64,000 bases of DNA from Legionellaceae bacterium (lineage in GTDB: Bacteria > Pseudomonadota > Gammaproteobacteria > Legionellales > Legionellaceae), in assembly GCA_029210265.1 (NCBI GenBank), contig JARGNP010000001.1, positions 205,442-269,441 of the forward strand, written 5' to 3'. The position numbers and the translations under genes were made by a program. Of the stretch, positions 1 through 8,465 are shown piece by piece; the stretch's first letter is position 1, and every line of letters starts with the position of its first letter. Under the pieces are notes generated by a model. It was not told the DNA's origin, did not search any database, and saw only the letters and a list, made by a program, of their open reading frames with translations.

Positions 1-1
1 C

Positions 2-74
2 CAACAACAACCTGCTACCCTTCAAGAACAGGCGGCAGTTCAGTTACCGGGGGCTAGTCGCCAACAACAACCTG
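2..74 (+). repeat. 60-bp tandem coding repeat at the window edge
   Basis: The 14 bases CCAACAACAACCTG occur at 1-14 and again at 61-74, exactly 60 bases apart and in the same reading frame, encoding QQQP each time. Only one full unit and the start of a second are visible; after base 74 similarity decays (one more partial match around CTGAAGGC). More units may lie to the left of the window. Confidence 0.7.
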
Positions 75-1420
75 ATAATCCTGAAGGCATGCTATGCAAA
101 ATGAAGGAAAAAGTAATGAAAATACTTTTTTCTATGGCGATTATTGATAAAGGGATTGCTAGCGACGCGCCTTGCTATTTTGTAATAACACACTCATCTT
201 TTAAGCAAGATGATTCTTGGTGTACACAGAACGAAATTAACACTGATTACCCGGTGGTGACATTTCATCAAAAAGAAGATGATTTTTATATTGAGCATCA
301 CGAAAAGTGTAACAAGGAACCTTATAAACATTCTTTTGAACGAGGAATGCTTATTCAAGATGAAACATTAAAAGACATGCTTTTTAAGGTTTACAAAGAA
401 AGTGAATATGATAAAGAAAATCGATTATGGAACACTAAAAAACCGTTGTTATTAAGCGGAAAACAGGCCTTTATGTGCAAGCTTACTGCAATGGCCATTT
501 TAGGAAGTAAATGTTTTTCTCATAATTACTCCGTTGACCGATTCAAACAAAAACTAGCTATCGAGTCCGATCTCTCTCTGGGAAAAATCCCTTTGCTAGA
601 AATCATTAGGACGGATGAAACCCGTTTTATATCTGAAGAAATATCACTATCTACAATCAATAATCTCATGAAACATAGCCATAACACAATCTTTCATGAC
701 CCTCTCCAGAAGTTAAATCCTAATAACGTAATATTAGAATACATAATAGACACAGCATTCTGCGGAGCGATGCTTCCCGAGCCAAATTACGATTTTTACC
801 ACTCAAGAGGCCCTCATGTAGAGCGAACTCTATATTTTGACACGCTCATGTCTTTATCTGATCGTAACATGTTTGGTATTAAGCCCTTATCACACAGGCA
901 ACAAAATTCATTTTTTGTTATGTCAATCTATCGTGACTTATACAAAAAAAAACACATCAAAGAAAATATAATAGCTGGAACAGCAATGCTAACCAGAACT
1001 TTTTTCTCACTGAGATTGGAGTGTTTTCATGCCATTGTTGCAGAGCAACTTCTTAGAAAAACCCACCAGTACATTAGCGAAAACAAGTTTAGTTCAGCCT
1101 CTCTCACACAAGAGAAAGAGCTAGGTGAATTATGCTGCTTGCTATACCAGCAACTGGGTAATTTTGATAAGTATCATCATGATGACAACTTGAGTTATGA
1201 TTCACAGCGTAAAGCTTTACAACAACTCCGTCGTGAGATAGGCGAGAGCCACATGTCCTTTTTTAGTGATAAAATAAGTGAGTTTAGGTTTGCACCACAC
1301 AAGTTTTTGACAGACAGAGTTACTTTTTTTAGTGCCTCATCAGCCGTATTTGGACTGAGCTATGTAGCATATAAATCTTATGCCGCATATGAAGCAATAT
1401 CCAAAGTTGAAAACAAATAA
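2..1420 (+). CDS. Unknown protein, 5' end outside the window, Gln-rich repeat at N-terminus
   Basis: The reading frame is open from base 2, so the gene very probably begins upstream of the window; the first internal ATG is at 89. The part before that ATG reads QQQPATLQEQAAVQLPGASR and then QQQPDNPEG, the end of a 20-residue (60-bp) tandem repeat. The rest, about 440 residues, is not recognised. It is largely hydrophilic and rich in Lys, His, Ser and Asn, and near its end has a hydrophobic stretch (VTFFSASSAVFGLSYVAY) that could be one membrane segment. No signal peptide can be judged because the start is missing. The next gene starts 31 bases downstream on the same strand. Base composition is visibly AT-richer than the housekeeping genes. 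A host-directed (effector-like) protein is possible from style and repeat content, but no domain supports a specific role. Confidence 0.65.
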   Translation, partial: QQQPATLQEQAAVQLPGASRQQQPDNPEGMLCKMKEKVMKILFSMAIIDKGIASDAPCYFVITHSSFKQDDSWCTQNEINTDYPVVTFHQKEDDFYIEHHEKCNKEPYKHSFERGMLIQDETLKDMLFKVYKESEYDKENRLWNTKKPLLLSGKQAFMCKLTAMAILGSKCFSHNYSVDRFKQKLAIESDLSLGKIPLLEIIRTDETRFISEEISLSTINNLMKHSHNTIFHDPLQKLNPNNVILEYIIDTAFCGAMLPEPNYDFYHSRGPHVERTLYFDTLMSLSDRNMFGIKPLSHRQQNSFFVMSIYRDLYKKKHIKENIIAGTAMLTRTFFSLRLECFHAIVAEQLLRKTHQYISENKFSSASLTQEKELGELCCLLYQQLGNFDKYHHDDNLSYDSQRKALQQLRREIGESHMSFFSDKISEFRFAPHKFLTDRVTFFSASSAVFGLSYVAYKSYAAYEAISKVENK

Positions 1421-1451
1421 ATTTCATTGGAAACGATACGAGAAAAAATTG

Positions 1452-3437
1452 ATGTTTAGTCATGATCAAAGTTTATCTGAAAACTCATCCTCAGAAGAAA
1501 GTTTTTCAGGAGATGATGGGGAAGTATATATATATCTAAATAACCATGAAGCTCCGGCAGAGGAAGACAGCGGTGATGATGAAGATATTGCTGTAATAGC
1601 ACAACGTGATTTTAAGAAAAGTCAAGAGAATACAAAATTGTTCAAGCGTATTAAACCTCTAGTTAATTTCTTCGAGGATGCAGCTTTAGACAACATCTTA
1701 CCTTCAACGCATAAAAGAGCATACCAAGTAGGCCGCCATCTTGTAGACAGCGTAGTGGAAGGAAAGGATTTTCTTGAGGTTGTGAAAAATATCCCTAGAA
1801 AAGCAGGCAATGAGGTTTTTCGCACCATTTTAACTCGCGGCTCTCTAGCTATAAATGCTGCCGTCGAGGTTTCTAAAGTGCTAGGAGATGAGGACCAACT
1901 ACGAAAAGCTAGAACGGAGCATGATGAGGAGCTTGAAAAATGGCATAATTCAGTAAAAAATGGCGACTTCACTTCAACGGAATCAGTTTCTTCATTCATT
2001 TTAGTTGCAAGCGGCAATAAAGAGAATAGAGTAGAGAACCTAGAAGTACTCGTCGGTGTAAAAAAAATAAGTGAGTTTATGGATGGGCTATTTGATAGAG
2101 GTTATGATAGATGTATAGAAGTAATCCCTGATATTTTTGATATATATGGTAGAACCTTTACTCCTTTTGACATAAAAAACAACCCTGAAGACAGCAAAGA
2201 AACTTCCAAACCTACCACTGATGCTTATAATTACCCAAAGGAAATTACACTAGATTACACCCATGAAAAATTTATGAGGCTATGGCACCAAGATCGACAA
2301 CAAACACTACCTCATATGCTATCCACCTCTCAACAAACACCTGGCTATTTTACTTCAGCAAACTTTTATTCTTCCCTAAATCATTCTAGACGTTCAGTAG
2401 TAAGCGAATGGGGAGGAGCATCTAACTCAGTATGTAATCCACTCACTTCGATGAAACAAAAACGACCACAACAAAACGACAAGGGTACACGATCTTCAGG
2501 TTTTAGCGTTACTGAGTCATTACCTCCATTTTCATCTACAGGTTCACATAGATCAGGTTTATGGCATTGTAGTAATGACAAAAGTTCTGCTGAAGAGTCA
2601 GGAACGCCGCAAGAGATGTTGTTTTATACAAGTCAAAAGAAACCATCAGATCGCCCACACACACAACAACATTATAGCCCATTATGGACAACACCTCTTC
2701 AACAATATTATTCTTCTGGTGCGCGTGCGGGCTCGAATCATTTATTAAATAGTAACTATTCGTTATTATCTCCAGAAGCTCGAGAGAGAGGTTACCAAGT
2801 AAATCCACCGGATCATTTTAAAAAACAAGAACAAAAGAAAACTAACCAACCACACAAAAATAAATCACAAAAATTTAATGACAGGGGGAATTACTACTCC
2901 ATACCTCCAATAAGAAACATGACTAGTTTTGGTTCTGGAGCCTTGAGGTATGAGAGAGTGATGCAAAGAACACAAGAAAGTCATGATCAGGAAGAGGTAC
3001 TTTTGAACTCAACTTCTTTTTTTGCAGAGTCTTTTGAACAAGCTAGTAAAGGAGGCAGTCTATCAGAAGGTAAAAGTGTGAGCTCACAAGAAGACAATGA
3101 AACATCATCATTTTACCAACGGTCACATCTACCTACCCCAGACACAAGTTATCAAGAACCTGTAGCAATGAGCATTCAGAAAGGTTTAAAAAAAGATCAA
3201 GATCAACGTCGTTATATAGAAGAACAAAAAAAGTTTGCCCACCTGAAAGCCGATTTGAGACCAGCGGCTCCCCCAGTAGCCTCAATCTGTGGCTCTCTAA
3301 ACTTTTATACTCCCTCAGGTTTCTCGAGTAACAATGGTAAATCTCCTGGTGTCGAAAAACATGATGATTACGCGTTAAAATCACGTTACCCACAAGGCCC
3401 ACTCTGTAAAAATGGACAGTTTTCAACTAAGAATTAG
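1452..3437 (+). CDS. Unknown, mostly disordered Ser/Gln-rich protein (661 aa)
   Basis: The frame is open from an ATG at 1380, which would overlap the previous gene by 41 bases; the ATG at 1452 follows the previous stop by 31 bases and begins the acidic Ser/Glu-rich N-terminus (MFSHDQSLSENSSSEESFS), so it is preferred. Residues about 60-250 look folded and helical (Lys/Glu/Asp-rich, with repeated EDAALDN/VVEGKDFLEV-like helices). The remaining 400 residues are low-complexity, dominated by Ser, Gln, His, Pro and Asn, and are probably disordered. There is no signal peptide or membrane segment. It probably forms a pair with the preceding gene. I recognise no family; such composition is common among secreted effector candidates of amoeba-associated bacteria, but that is inference only. 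Confidence 0.6.
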   Translation: MFSHDQSLSENSSSEESFSGDDGEVYIYLNNHEAPAEEDSGDDEDIAVIAQRDFKKSQENTKLFKRIKPLVNFFEDAALDNILPSTHKRAYQVGRHLVDSVVEGKDFLEVVKNIPRKAGNEVFRTILTRGSLAINAAVEVSKVLGDEDQLRKARTEHDEELEKWHNSVKNGDFTSTESVSSFILVASGNKENRVENLEVLVGVKKISEFMDGLFDRGYDRCIEVIPDIFDIYGRTFTPFDIKNNPEDSKETSKPTTDAYNYPKEITLDYTHEKFMRLWHQDRQQTLPHMLSTSQQTPGYFTSANFYSSLNHSRRSVVSEWGGASNSVCNPLTSMKQKRPQQNDKGTRSSGFSVTESLPPFSSTGSHRSGLWHCSNDKSSAEESGTPQEMLFYTSQKKPSDRPHTQQHYSPLWTTPLQQYYSSGARAGSNHLLNSNYSLLSPEARERGYQVNPPDHFKKQEQKKTNQPHKNKSQKFNDRGNYYSIPPIRNMTSFGSGALRYERVMQRTQESHDQEEVLLNSTSFFAESFEQASKGGSLSEGKSVSSQEDNETSSFYQRSHLPTPDTSYQEPVAMSIQKGLKKDQDQRRYIEEQKKFAHLKADLRPAAPPVASICGSLNFYTPSGFSSNNGKSPGVEKHDDYALKSRYPQGPLCKNGQFSTKN

Positions 3438-3504
3438 GGCTTTATCGAAAATAGAAGGTGATGTACTAAGCTCCTGCGTGTGTGTGGCGATATCCTAATT
3501 TATT

Positions 3505-3539
3505 AAAAAAAATAGCCCGACGATAAAGCACGCGGGCTA
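3505..3539 (-). terminator. Intrinsic terminator, minus strand
   Basis: On the minus strand a 7-bp stem CGGGCTA (written on plus as TAGCCCG 3513-3519 pairing with CGGGCTA 3533-3539) is followed directly by eight U residues (plus A-run 3505-3512). The loop of 13 bases is long but the stem and U-tract are typical. It closes the short minus-strand relic reading frame at 3550-3654. Confidence 0.6.
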
Positions 3540-3549
3540 CTATCAATCG

Positions 3550-3654
3550 CTATAGGGTTTGTTGCGAGATACAATACTGATGAAGAATTGTGCTGTCCGC
3601 ATTCTTCTTGAGCTCCTGTGGGTAATGTTTGTAATCGCGTTTTTTTTCTGTCAT
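3550..3654 (-). pseudogene. Probable relic of an IS3-type transposase OrfA (34 codons)
   Basis: A 34-codon frame starts at an ATG at 3654 behind a good ribosome-binding site (AGAGGTG, about 6 bases upstream) and ends at a TAG at 3550. The peptide begins MTEKKRDYKHYPQELKKNA, which resembles the start of OrfA of IS3-family elements, where a basic segment is followed by Tyr/Phe-Pro/Ser-x-Glu-Phe/Leu-Lys. It then stops before the helix-turn-helix would be complete, and a terminator follows within 45 bases, so only the left end of an element seems to survive. A plausible promoter sits just upstream. An alternative is a genuine small protein of unknown function. Family assignment is from motif memory only. 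Confidence 0.4.
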
Positions 3655-3671
3655 AAGCACCTCTGTTAGTA

Positions 3672-3700
3672 TGTATCTTTTCTCTAACAAAAGTGTCCAA
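3672..3700 (-). promoter_or_regulatory. Predicted sigma-70 promoter upstream of the transposase relic
   Basis: On the minus strand TTGGAC (3695-3700) and GATACA (3672-3677) are separated by exactly 17 bases. The -35 box lies in the inverted-repeat sequence that probably marks the end of the old insertion element, an arrangement common in IS3-type elements. The start codon at 3654 lies 18 bases beyond the -10 box. Confidence 0.45.
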
Positions 3701-3811
3701 TTCAATTAGGCCAGAACAAGGTAAAATCAAGCCGGGAGGAAATACAGGTTTGCCCATCGTTTTAAAACACGGTATTCTTTAAGTTCTACGTTTCGGACAC
3801 CATTTTGTTAG
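3684..3811. repeat. Inverted repeat pair, possible insertion-element ends
   Basis: The minus-strand sequence GGACACTTTTGTTAG (plus 3684-3698) recurs on the plus strand as GGACACCATTTTGTTAG at 3795-3811, differing by two inserted bases. The copies face each other outwards over about 110 bases. The left copy starts the transposase relic; the right copy sits immediately in front of the outer-membrane protein gene at 3823. They are read as two left ends of related insertion elements, now degraded. Confidence 0.4.
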
Positions 3812-3822
3812 GATGACATCTA

Positions 3823-4692
3823 ATGGAACGAAAAATACCGTACACCTTAAGTTTACTCTCGCTCTTCATCGCTTATTCTTCTACGTATGCTGGCACAGAA
3901 GGTCAAACGCCAGATTATCCCAATGGCTTTATGCTAGGAGCAGGGGCTGGCCTGACGGAATTTATGGATTCTGGTGCATACAGTACTTCGACTCGAAATG
4001 TACTGAGCTCAACGACTAACCGAAGTTTTAGGTTTGGTTTTATGGGCGATGTGACGGCAGGGTACGGTCGGCGTGTGTATCAACCGTTTTATTTAGGAAC
4101 TGAATTAGGTCTTAATATTTTTGGCACAAGAAAAACATCGTCAAGTTATTCAACCGACACGGCGATGACTGTTGAAGATAGCGTGTTTGATGTGAGCGTT
4201 ATTACCGAAGAAGCCTTATCAACCACAACAACGGTGTCGGGAAATGTGTTTGTTCCTTTTTTTGATATCAAGCCAGGCTTGTTGGTGACGCCGAAATCGT
4301 TGCTTTTTGCTCGTATCGGTGTGAATTATAATCAATTTAATGTTGTCACACAGTCGTCACATCTCGCATCCGGCACTGTAATCAATGCGGGTGCCACAGA
4401 ATCAGGGACGGCTCTCTCGGGACTGTATTCTTCTGAAAAAAAACAACGTGCTGGTCTAAGAACGGGCTTGGGGTTTGAGTATCTGATTTCAGATCACGTA
4501 GGCCTGGCTGCAAATTATGTTTATTCTTTTTATAGCTCAGTGAATACGCACGCTACAGGTGTGAGTAGCTCAGAAGCTTGCGATGTTTTTGAAGGATGCC
4601 ATGTCAATGGTGATGGAACCTATGTTGCTTCGGGCAAGTCAAAAGTTAGTGATCAACAGGCTCTGCTGCAGTTGATTTATCATCTCACATGA
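3823..4692 (+). CDS. Outer-membrane beta-barrel protein (289 aa)
   Basis: An N-terminal signal peptide (MERKIPYTLSLLSLFIAYSSTYA, cleavage probably before GTEG) is followed by alternating hydrophobic and polar strands rich in Gly, Ser, Thr and Tyr, including GFMLGAGAGL near the start and LRTGLGFEYLISDHVGLAANY near the end. This is the pattern of opacity/OmpA-type eight-stranded barrels. The protein ends in LLQLIYHLT and not in a terminal Phe. A weak ribosome-binding site (AGGA) lies about 10 bases before the ATG. It is the first of five genes linked by ATGA overlaps, so it is probably the lead gene of that operon. The promoter region coincides with an insertion-element end. Specific function is unknown. 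Confidence 0.75.
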   Translation: MERKIPYTLSLLSLFIAYSSTYAGTEGQTPDYPNGFMLGAGAGLTEFMDSGAYSTSTRNVLSSTTNRSFRFGFMGDVTAGYGRRVYQPFYLGTELGLNIFGTRKTSSSYSTDTAMTVEDSVFDVSVITEEALSTTTTVSGNVFVPFFDIKPGLLVTPKSLLFARIGVNYNQFNVVTQSSHLASGTVINAGATESGTALSGLYSSEKKQRAGLRTGLGFEYLISDHVGLAANYVYSFYSSVNTHATGVSSSEACDVFEGCHVNGDGTYVASGKSKVSDQQALLQLIYHLT

Positions 4693-5312
4693 TGTTTCAA
4701 ATACGTCATGCAATGCCTAAAGATTTACCTCAATTACTTGAGCTTGAGAAAGTATGGCCTGAAGCGGCAAGGGCAACAGCTCAAGATTTAAGTCGTCGTA
4801 TTGATGCGTTTGCAGCAGGTTTTTTTGTGGTTGAAGATAGCTCGGGTATATATGCAAGTATGATTTGTTATCCCTATAGCTATGATCCAAGTAATTTATC
4901 TAATTTTAAAAGTTGGGATCACGTTAATAAACAATGCTTTTTAGAGCAAGCCATGCCTGATGATTGCAATGCGCTTTATATTCTTTCTGCCACAAATAAG
5001 AAAACCAATATAGCCGGAGATCTTTCGAGAAGTTTTATGGAGCATGTGTTTAAATTAGCTATAAATATGAATGAAAAATACGTTTTAGCGGGTATTTTAC
5101 TTCCAGGATATGCTCGTTATATAAAAAAGTATGGTCAAATTACGCCAGAAGCTTATGTTTTTAAGCAAATAAATAATCGGTTTGTTGATCCGATGATTGA
5201 TAAATTAACGCGTCTTGGTTTTGAAGTGCCTCAAAAAGATCATGTAATCGCTGATTATTTTCCTGATAAGAATAGCTTAAATTATTCAGCGCTGGTGGTT
5301 AAATCTTTATGA
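4689..5312 (+). CDS. GNAT-type N-acetyltransferase-like protein (207 aa)
   Basis: The start (ATG 4689) overlaps the stop of the barrel gene as ATGA, which implies translational coupling. The N-terminus IRHAMPKDLPQLLELEKVWPEAAR is the classic first strand and helix of the GNAT fold, which transfers an acetyl group from acetyl-CoA to an amine. The middle (NALYILSATNKKTNIAGDLSR) and end (IDKLTRLGFEVPQKDHVIADYF) fit later parts of the fold, but the usual acetyl-CoA loop Q/RxxGxG/A is not clear. It probably acts in the cytoplasm. Its partner is the adenylating enzyme that overlaps its own stop, suggesting a joint role in modifying a small molecule or lipid. The substrate cannot be told. Confidence 0.6.
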   Translation: MMFQIRHAMPKDLPQLLELEKVWPEAARATAQDLSRRIDAFAAGFFVVEDSSGIYASMICYPYSYDPSNLSNFKSWDHVNKQCFLEQAMPDDCNALYILSATNKKTNIAGDLSRSFMEHVFKLAINMNEKYVLAGILLPGYARYIKKYGQITPEAYVFKQINNRFVDPMIDKLTRLGFEVPQKDHVIADYFPDKNSLNYSALVVKSL

Positions 5313-6646
5313 CTGCTCCTATGAATAATAGCCCCATGAAAATATTACAAGAGATGCTTCATGTTTCGCAGTTTCAATCTTTAGATAAAAATAACCAGAA
5401 GCAACTTCAGCAGCTTAATAAGCTTATACAACATGCATATACAACCGTACCGTTTTATCAAGCATCTTATGCTGGTTTGGTCTTAGATGCCGAGCAGTTT
5501 ATGCAGCTTCCTCGGCTTTCTCGAGCGCAGGTCCAGTTGGCGGGAGATGACTTAATTTCTATAAATATACCGGCTTCACATGGTGCGACGTATCCTTTAG
5601 AAACGTCGGGATCAACCGGGCAGGCTGTTCGTGTTTTAGGTACTGATTTTACGCGATTATTTTATGATGCTTTGATGCTGCGTGAGCATGCTTGGCATGC
5701 CCGTGATTTTAAACAAAAACTGATGTTTATTCGTTGGCTCAAACGAGGTATTGCAGAAGCACCCGAGGGGCATGTTCAAACCAACTGGGGGCCTCCCGTG
5801 AGTAAATATCACACCACAGGGCCTGGTGTTTTGATTAATATTGCAAGCGAGACAAAAAAACAAATTGAAGCCATCATCAATTATAAACCTTATTATTTAG
5901 CGACGTATCCATCGCAATTATTAGCGCTTGCAGAGTATTGTTCTCAACATAACATCCAAATACCTAGCCTTCGTGAACTTCGTACAACGGGTGAAATGCT
6001 AACCGCTAAGCAAATAGGTAGAATCAAAAAAGCATGGCCGCAAGCAAAAATAAGCGATACGTATAGCTGTGTTGAGTTTGGTAATCTCGCTCAACAGTGC
6101 CCAGAACAGCATAATTATCACGTAAATACAGAGCATGTGAAATTAGAAATTGTTGATGCTCATGGTGACGCGTGCGGGGTCGGTGAAATCGGGAAAGTGC
6201 TTGTGACAGGATTATTGAATTATGCGACGCCATTGATTCGTTATGAGTTGGGGGATTATGCGACTTGGGGTGCGCCGTGTGCGTGTGGCCGTAGCTTACC
6301 TGTGCTTGAAAAAATTTACGGTCGCGAGCGCAATCGCTTAATAATGCCCAATGGTAAGTCATGCTTTCCTTATCTGGGTGAATATGATGATGTGGAAGAT
6401 ATAAGCATGGGGGCTATTCGTAAGTTTCAATTTATTCAGCATACAACCCATGATATAGAAATCAAAGTCGTGATACCTCATACTTTTTCAGAACAAGAAG
6501 AGGCATATTTTAAGCAGCTATATCAACAAAATTTAGGATACCCGTTTAATATATCCATTACATATCATCATGATATTCCAGCAGGTCCAACAGGTAAATT
6601 TGAAGAGTTTGTGTCGTGTATTGATTCTAAAGAGCATTTAGCATGA
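5309..6646 (+). CDS. PaaK-like adenylate-forming ligase (445 aa)
   Basis: The protein shows the phosphate-binding motif of the adenylate-forming superfamily, LETSGSTGQ, about residue 90, in the form typical of phenylacetate-CoA ligase/CapK-like proteins. Later come YSCVEFGNLAQQC (the Y-x-x-x-E/E-G region), INY/LIRYELGDYA and CACGRSLPVLEKIYGRERN, also family hallmarks. Such enzymes activate a carboxylic acid with ATP to an acyl-adenylate, usually passing it to CoA. The start overlaps the acetyltransferase stop (ATGA) and its own stop overlaps the next start. The cysteines in CxxQCPEQ and CACG could bind a metal. The acid activated here is unknown; CapK-like members are often in surface-polysaccharide or natural-product clusters. 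Confidence 0.8.
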   Translation: MTAPMNNSPMKILQEMLHVSQFQSLDKNNQKQLQQLNKLIQHAYTTVPFYQASYAGLVLDAEQFMQLPRLSRAQVQLAGDDLISINIPASHGATYPLETSGSTGQAVRVLGTDFTRLFYDALMLREHAWHARDFKQKLMFIRWLKRGIAEAPEGHVQTNWGPPVSKYHTTGPGVLINIASETKKQIEAIINYKPYYLATYPSQLLALAEYCSQHNIQIPSLRELRTTGEMLTAKQIGRIKKAWPQAKISDTYSCVEFGNLAQQCPEQHNYHVNTEHVKLEIVDAHGDACGVGEIGKVLVTGLLNYATPLIRYELGDYATWGAPCACGRSLPVLEKIYGRERNRLIMPNGKSCFPYLGEYDDVEDISMGAIRKFQFIQHTTHDIEIKVVIPHTFSEQEEAYFKQLYQQNLGYPFNISITYHHDIPAGPTGKFEEFVSCIDSKEHLA

Positions 6647-7131
6647 AGATAACTCATGATGTATTAAAATATCGGCTGGGTGTTGTGTGTATTATCTTAT
6701 CGTTTGTAAGTCCTGTGATTGGTTTGATTATTCCTTTTTTTAACTTGCCCATTGAGATCAAAGCAACATTAGCAACCGTTCTGTTGGTGGGCTTACCCGA
6801 AGTTTTTTTACTCATCGGCGCAGCGTTAGCGGGAAAACAAGCAACCCAAGCTTTAGCCGCCAAAGTACGTGCATGCTTTGGCAAGACAAAACCACCTGCG
6901 CACATAGGGCGCTTTAGATATCATTTAGGGTTAATTCTATTTTTTGGCGGCATGCTTTTAAATTGGGTTTTAGCCTATGCTGGGCCTGCATTTATTCAAG
7001 ATATAGGCGTTAATTATTATTGGGTCACAACGTTTATCATTGATCTTGTCACCATTGCTGGTTTTTTTGTTGCGGGTGCGCCTTTTTGGGAAAAAATCAA
7101 AAAGCTCTTTGTATGGGAAGAAGAAGCATGA
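6643..7131 (+). CDS. Four-helix inner-membrane protein (162 aa), transporter-suffix type
   Basis: Four hydrophobic segments are visible, at about residues 8-30, 38-62, 88-110 and 122-145, with a positively charged loop in the middle (AKVRACFGKTKPP). The repeated layout KYRLGVVCIILSFVSP ... FRYHLGLILFFGGML looks like an internal duplication of a two-helix unit. It resembles small proteins annotated as transporter suffix domain proteins. The start overlaps the ligase stop and its own stop overlaps the start of the TolC-like gene, so it is co-produced with both. It could anchor or assist a transport step together with the channel protein; no catalytic motif is seen. Confidence 0.6.
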   Translation: MKITHDVLKYRLGVVCIILSFVSPVIGLIIPFFNLPIEIKATLATVLLVGLPEVFLLIGAALAGKQATQALAAKVRACFGKTKPPAHIGRFRYHLGLILFFGGMLLNWVLAYAGPAFIQDIGVNYYWVTTFIIDLVTIAGFFVAGAPFWEKIKKLFVWEEEA

Positions 7132-8423
7132 GGTTATTGAACAAGCTTGTTTGGGCTGGATTAATCATGCATTGTATTTTTGTGCCAACAGTACAAGCCA
7201 CACCATCGCCTATTGTGGCTGAACTCATGCGTGAAGCCGTTGATATTGGCCCCAAAAATTTAGCGCGTTTAATTGAAGAAACCACAAAAAATAACCCAAC
7301 CATTCGAGCAGCACACGATCGGTGGATGGCTGAAAAAAATGTGATATCACAAGCTCGCTCGCTTCCTGATCCTGTTTTTATTGCCAATTATTTTACGTTA
7401 GAAGGCAATAGAGAAGATGAGAAAGTGCTCCAAGGACTTGAATTGTTAGGAGGATCGCAGGAGATTCCTTTTCCTGGAAAGCTGTATCGGCGATGGAAAA
7501 TCGCTAAGATTAATGCAAATAAGGCAGACGCCGAGTATTTATCCGTCACAATTTCCATTATTTCGCAACTCAAGCGTAAATATTATGATCTTTATTATGT
7601 TAATAAAGCCATAGGTATTCTTGAACACAACCAAGCTTTGCTTAAAACTTTGGAAAAAAAAGCTGAAGAACGATACGGTTTGCGTCACGCGCCTGAGCAA
7701 GATGTATTTCGTGCGCAGACAGAGCTCTCTAGGTTTGAGATGCGTTTAGTAAGCTTGCAGCAAGAACAACAATCATTGATTACTGAGATGAATACGATTA
7801 TAAACCGTAGTTTAGATATTAATATCACGACACCTAATCAATTACCCATGACTCCGTTTGATCATAAAGCAGAAGACCTCAATGATGGAATCAAAAAACG
7901 TTCACCTCACTTGAATGTACGTAGAAAAAATGTAGATAAATCCAAAGAAAGTATTGCCTTAAGTCAAATGGATTATTTTTCTGATTTTGAATTAGAAGCA
8001 GAACATGTTAGAGATAAAAAAATAGGTGCTGCGGGTTACCAAGTTATTTTAAAAGCAACGTTGCCGTTATACTTTATGGACAAGCAAAATAAGGCCGTAC
8101 AAGAATCTGTTGCACGTTATCAATCCAGTCTCGAAGAATTTCAAGTGGTTTATCAAGATCTTGGATATCGGGTGAAAAATGCTTTTTTAATTATTCATCG
8201 GACAAATAAACTAATTAAATTGCTTCAAAATAATCTTCTTCCTCAAGCAAAAAAAACATTGGAGTCTTCTCAAATAGCGTATCGTACAGGAGGCGTTGAT
8301 TTTCTAACCATGCTAAATAATTTGCTCACGCTGCAAGAAAACGAGTTGGAACTCGAAGGAGAAATTGTAAAACATGAGAAACAAATCACCGAGATAGAAG
8401 AAGCGCTTGGTATTTTCTTATAA
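7128..8423 (+). CDS. TolC-family outer-membrane efflux protein (431 aa)
   Basis: The ATG at 7128 overlaps the previous stop as ATGA and gives a proper signal peptide (MRLLNKLVWAGLIMHCIFVPTVQA), so it is preferred to an in-frame ATG at 7086. The mature protein has long amphipathic helices in two related halves. ARSLPDPVFIANYF and LGGSQEIPFPGKLYRRWKIA are typical of the CzcC/CusC branch of TolC proteins. These form trimeric channels across the outer membrane and periplasm and work with an inner-membrane pump. No RND or ABC pump and no membrane-fusion protein is encoded beside it, so the partner is either elsewhere or unusual. It is the last gene of the coupled operon. Confidence 0.8.
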   Translation: MRLLNKLVWAGLIMHCIFVPTVQATPSPIVAELMREAVDIGPKNLARLIEETTKNNPTIRAAHDRWMAEKNVISQARSLPDPVFIANYFTLEGNREDEKVLQGLELLGGSQEIPFPGKLYRRWKIAKINANKADAEYLSVTISIISQLKRKYYDLYYVNKAIGILEHNQALLKTLEKKAEERYGLRHAPEQDVFRAQTELSRFEMRLVSLQQEQQSLITEMNTIINRSLDINITTPNQLPMTPFDHKAEDLNDGIKKRSPHLNVRRKNVDKSKESIALSQMDYFSDFELEAEHVRDKKIGAAGYQVILKATLPLYFMDKQNKAVQESVARYQSSLEEFQVVYQDLGYRVKNAFLIIHRTNKLIKLLQNNLLPQAKKTLESSQIAYRTGGVDFLTMLNNLLTLQENELELEGEIVKHEKQITEIEEALGIFL

Positions 8424-8427
8424 ATAT

Positions 8428-8459
8428 TGTAGGGTAACGCTTCGCACATCCAACCTACA
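8428..8459. repeat. Imperfect palindrome between the TolC-like gene and comEC
   Basis: TGTAGG at 8428-8433 pairs with CCTACA at 8454-8459, with ACGCTTCGC in the loop. The sequence resembles short interspersed palindromes found between genes in many gammaproteobacteria. There is no U-tract, so it is not a standard terminator. No second copy was noticed in the window. Confidence 0.4.
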
Positions 8460-8465
8460 GCGAAT

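Noticed and set aside
3503-3757. 84-codon minus-strand frame
   Set aside because: Its last codons are the terminator stem itself and it has no ribosome-binding site; the shorter 34-codon frame inside the region (different phase) is better supported.
8428-8459. Terminator after the TolC-like gene
   Set aside because: Palindromic but without a U-tract and with a long loop; kept only as a repeat.
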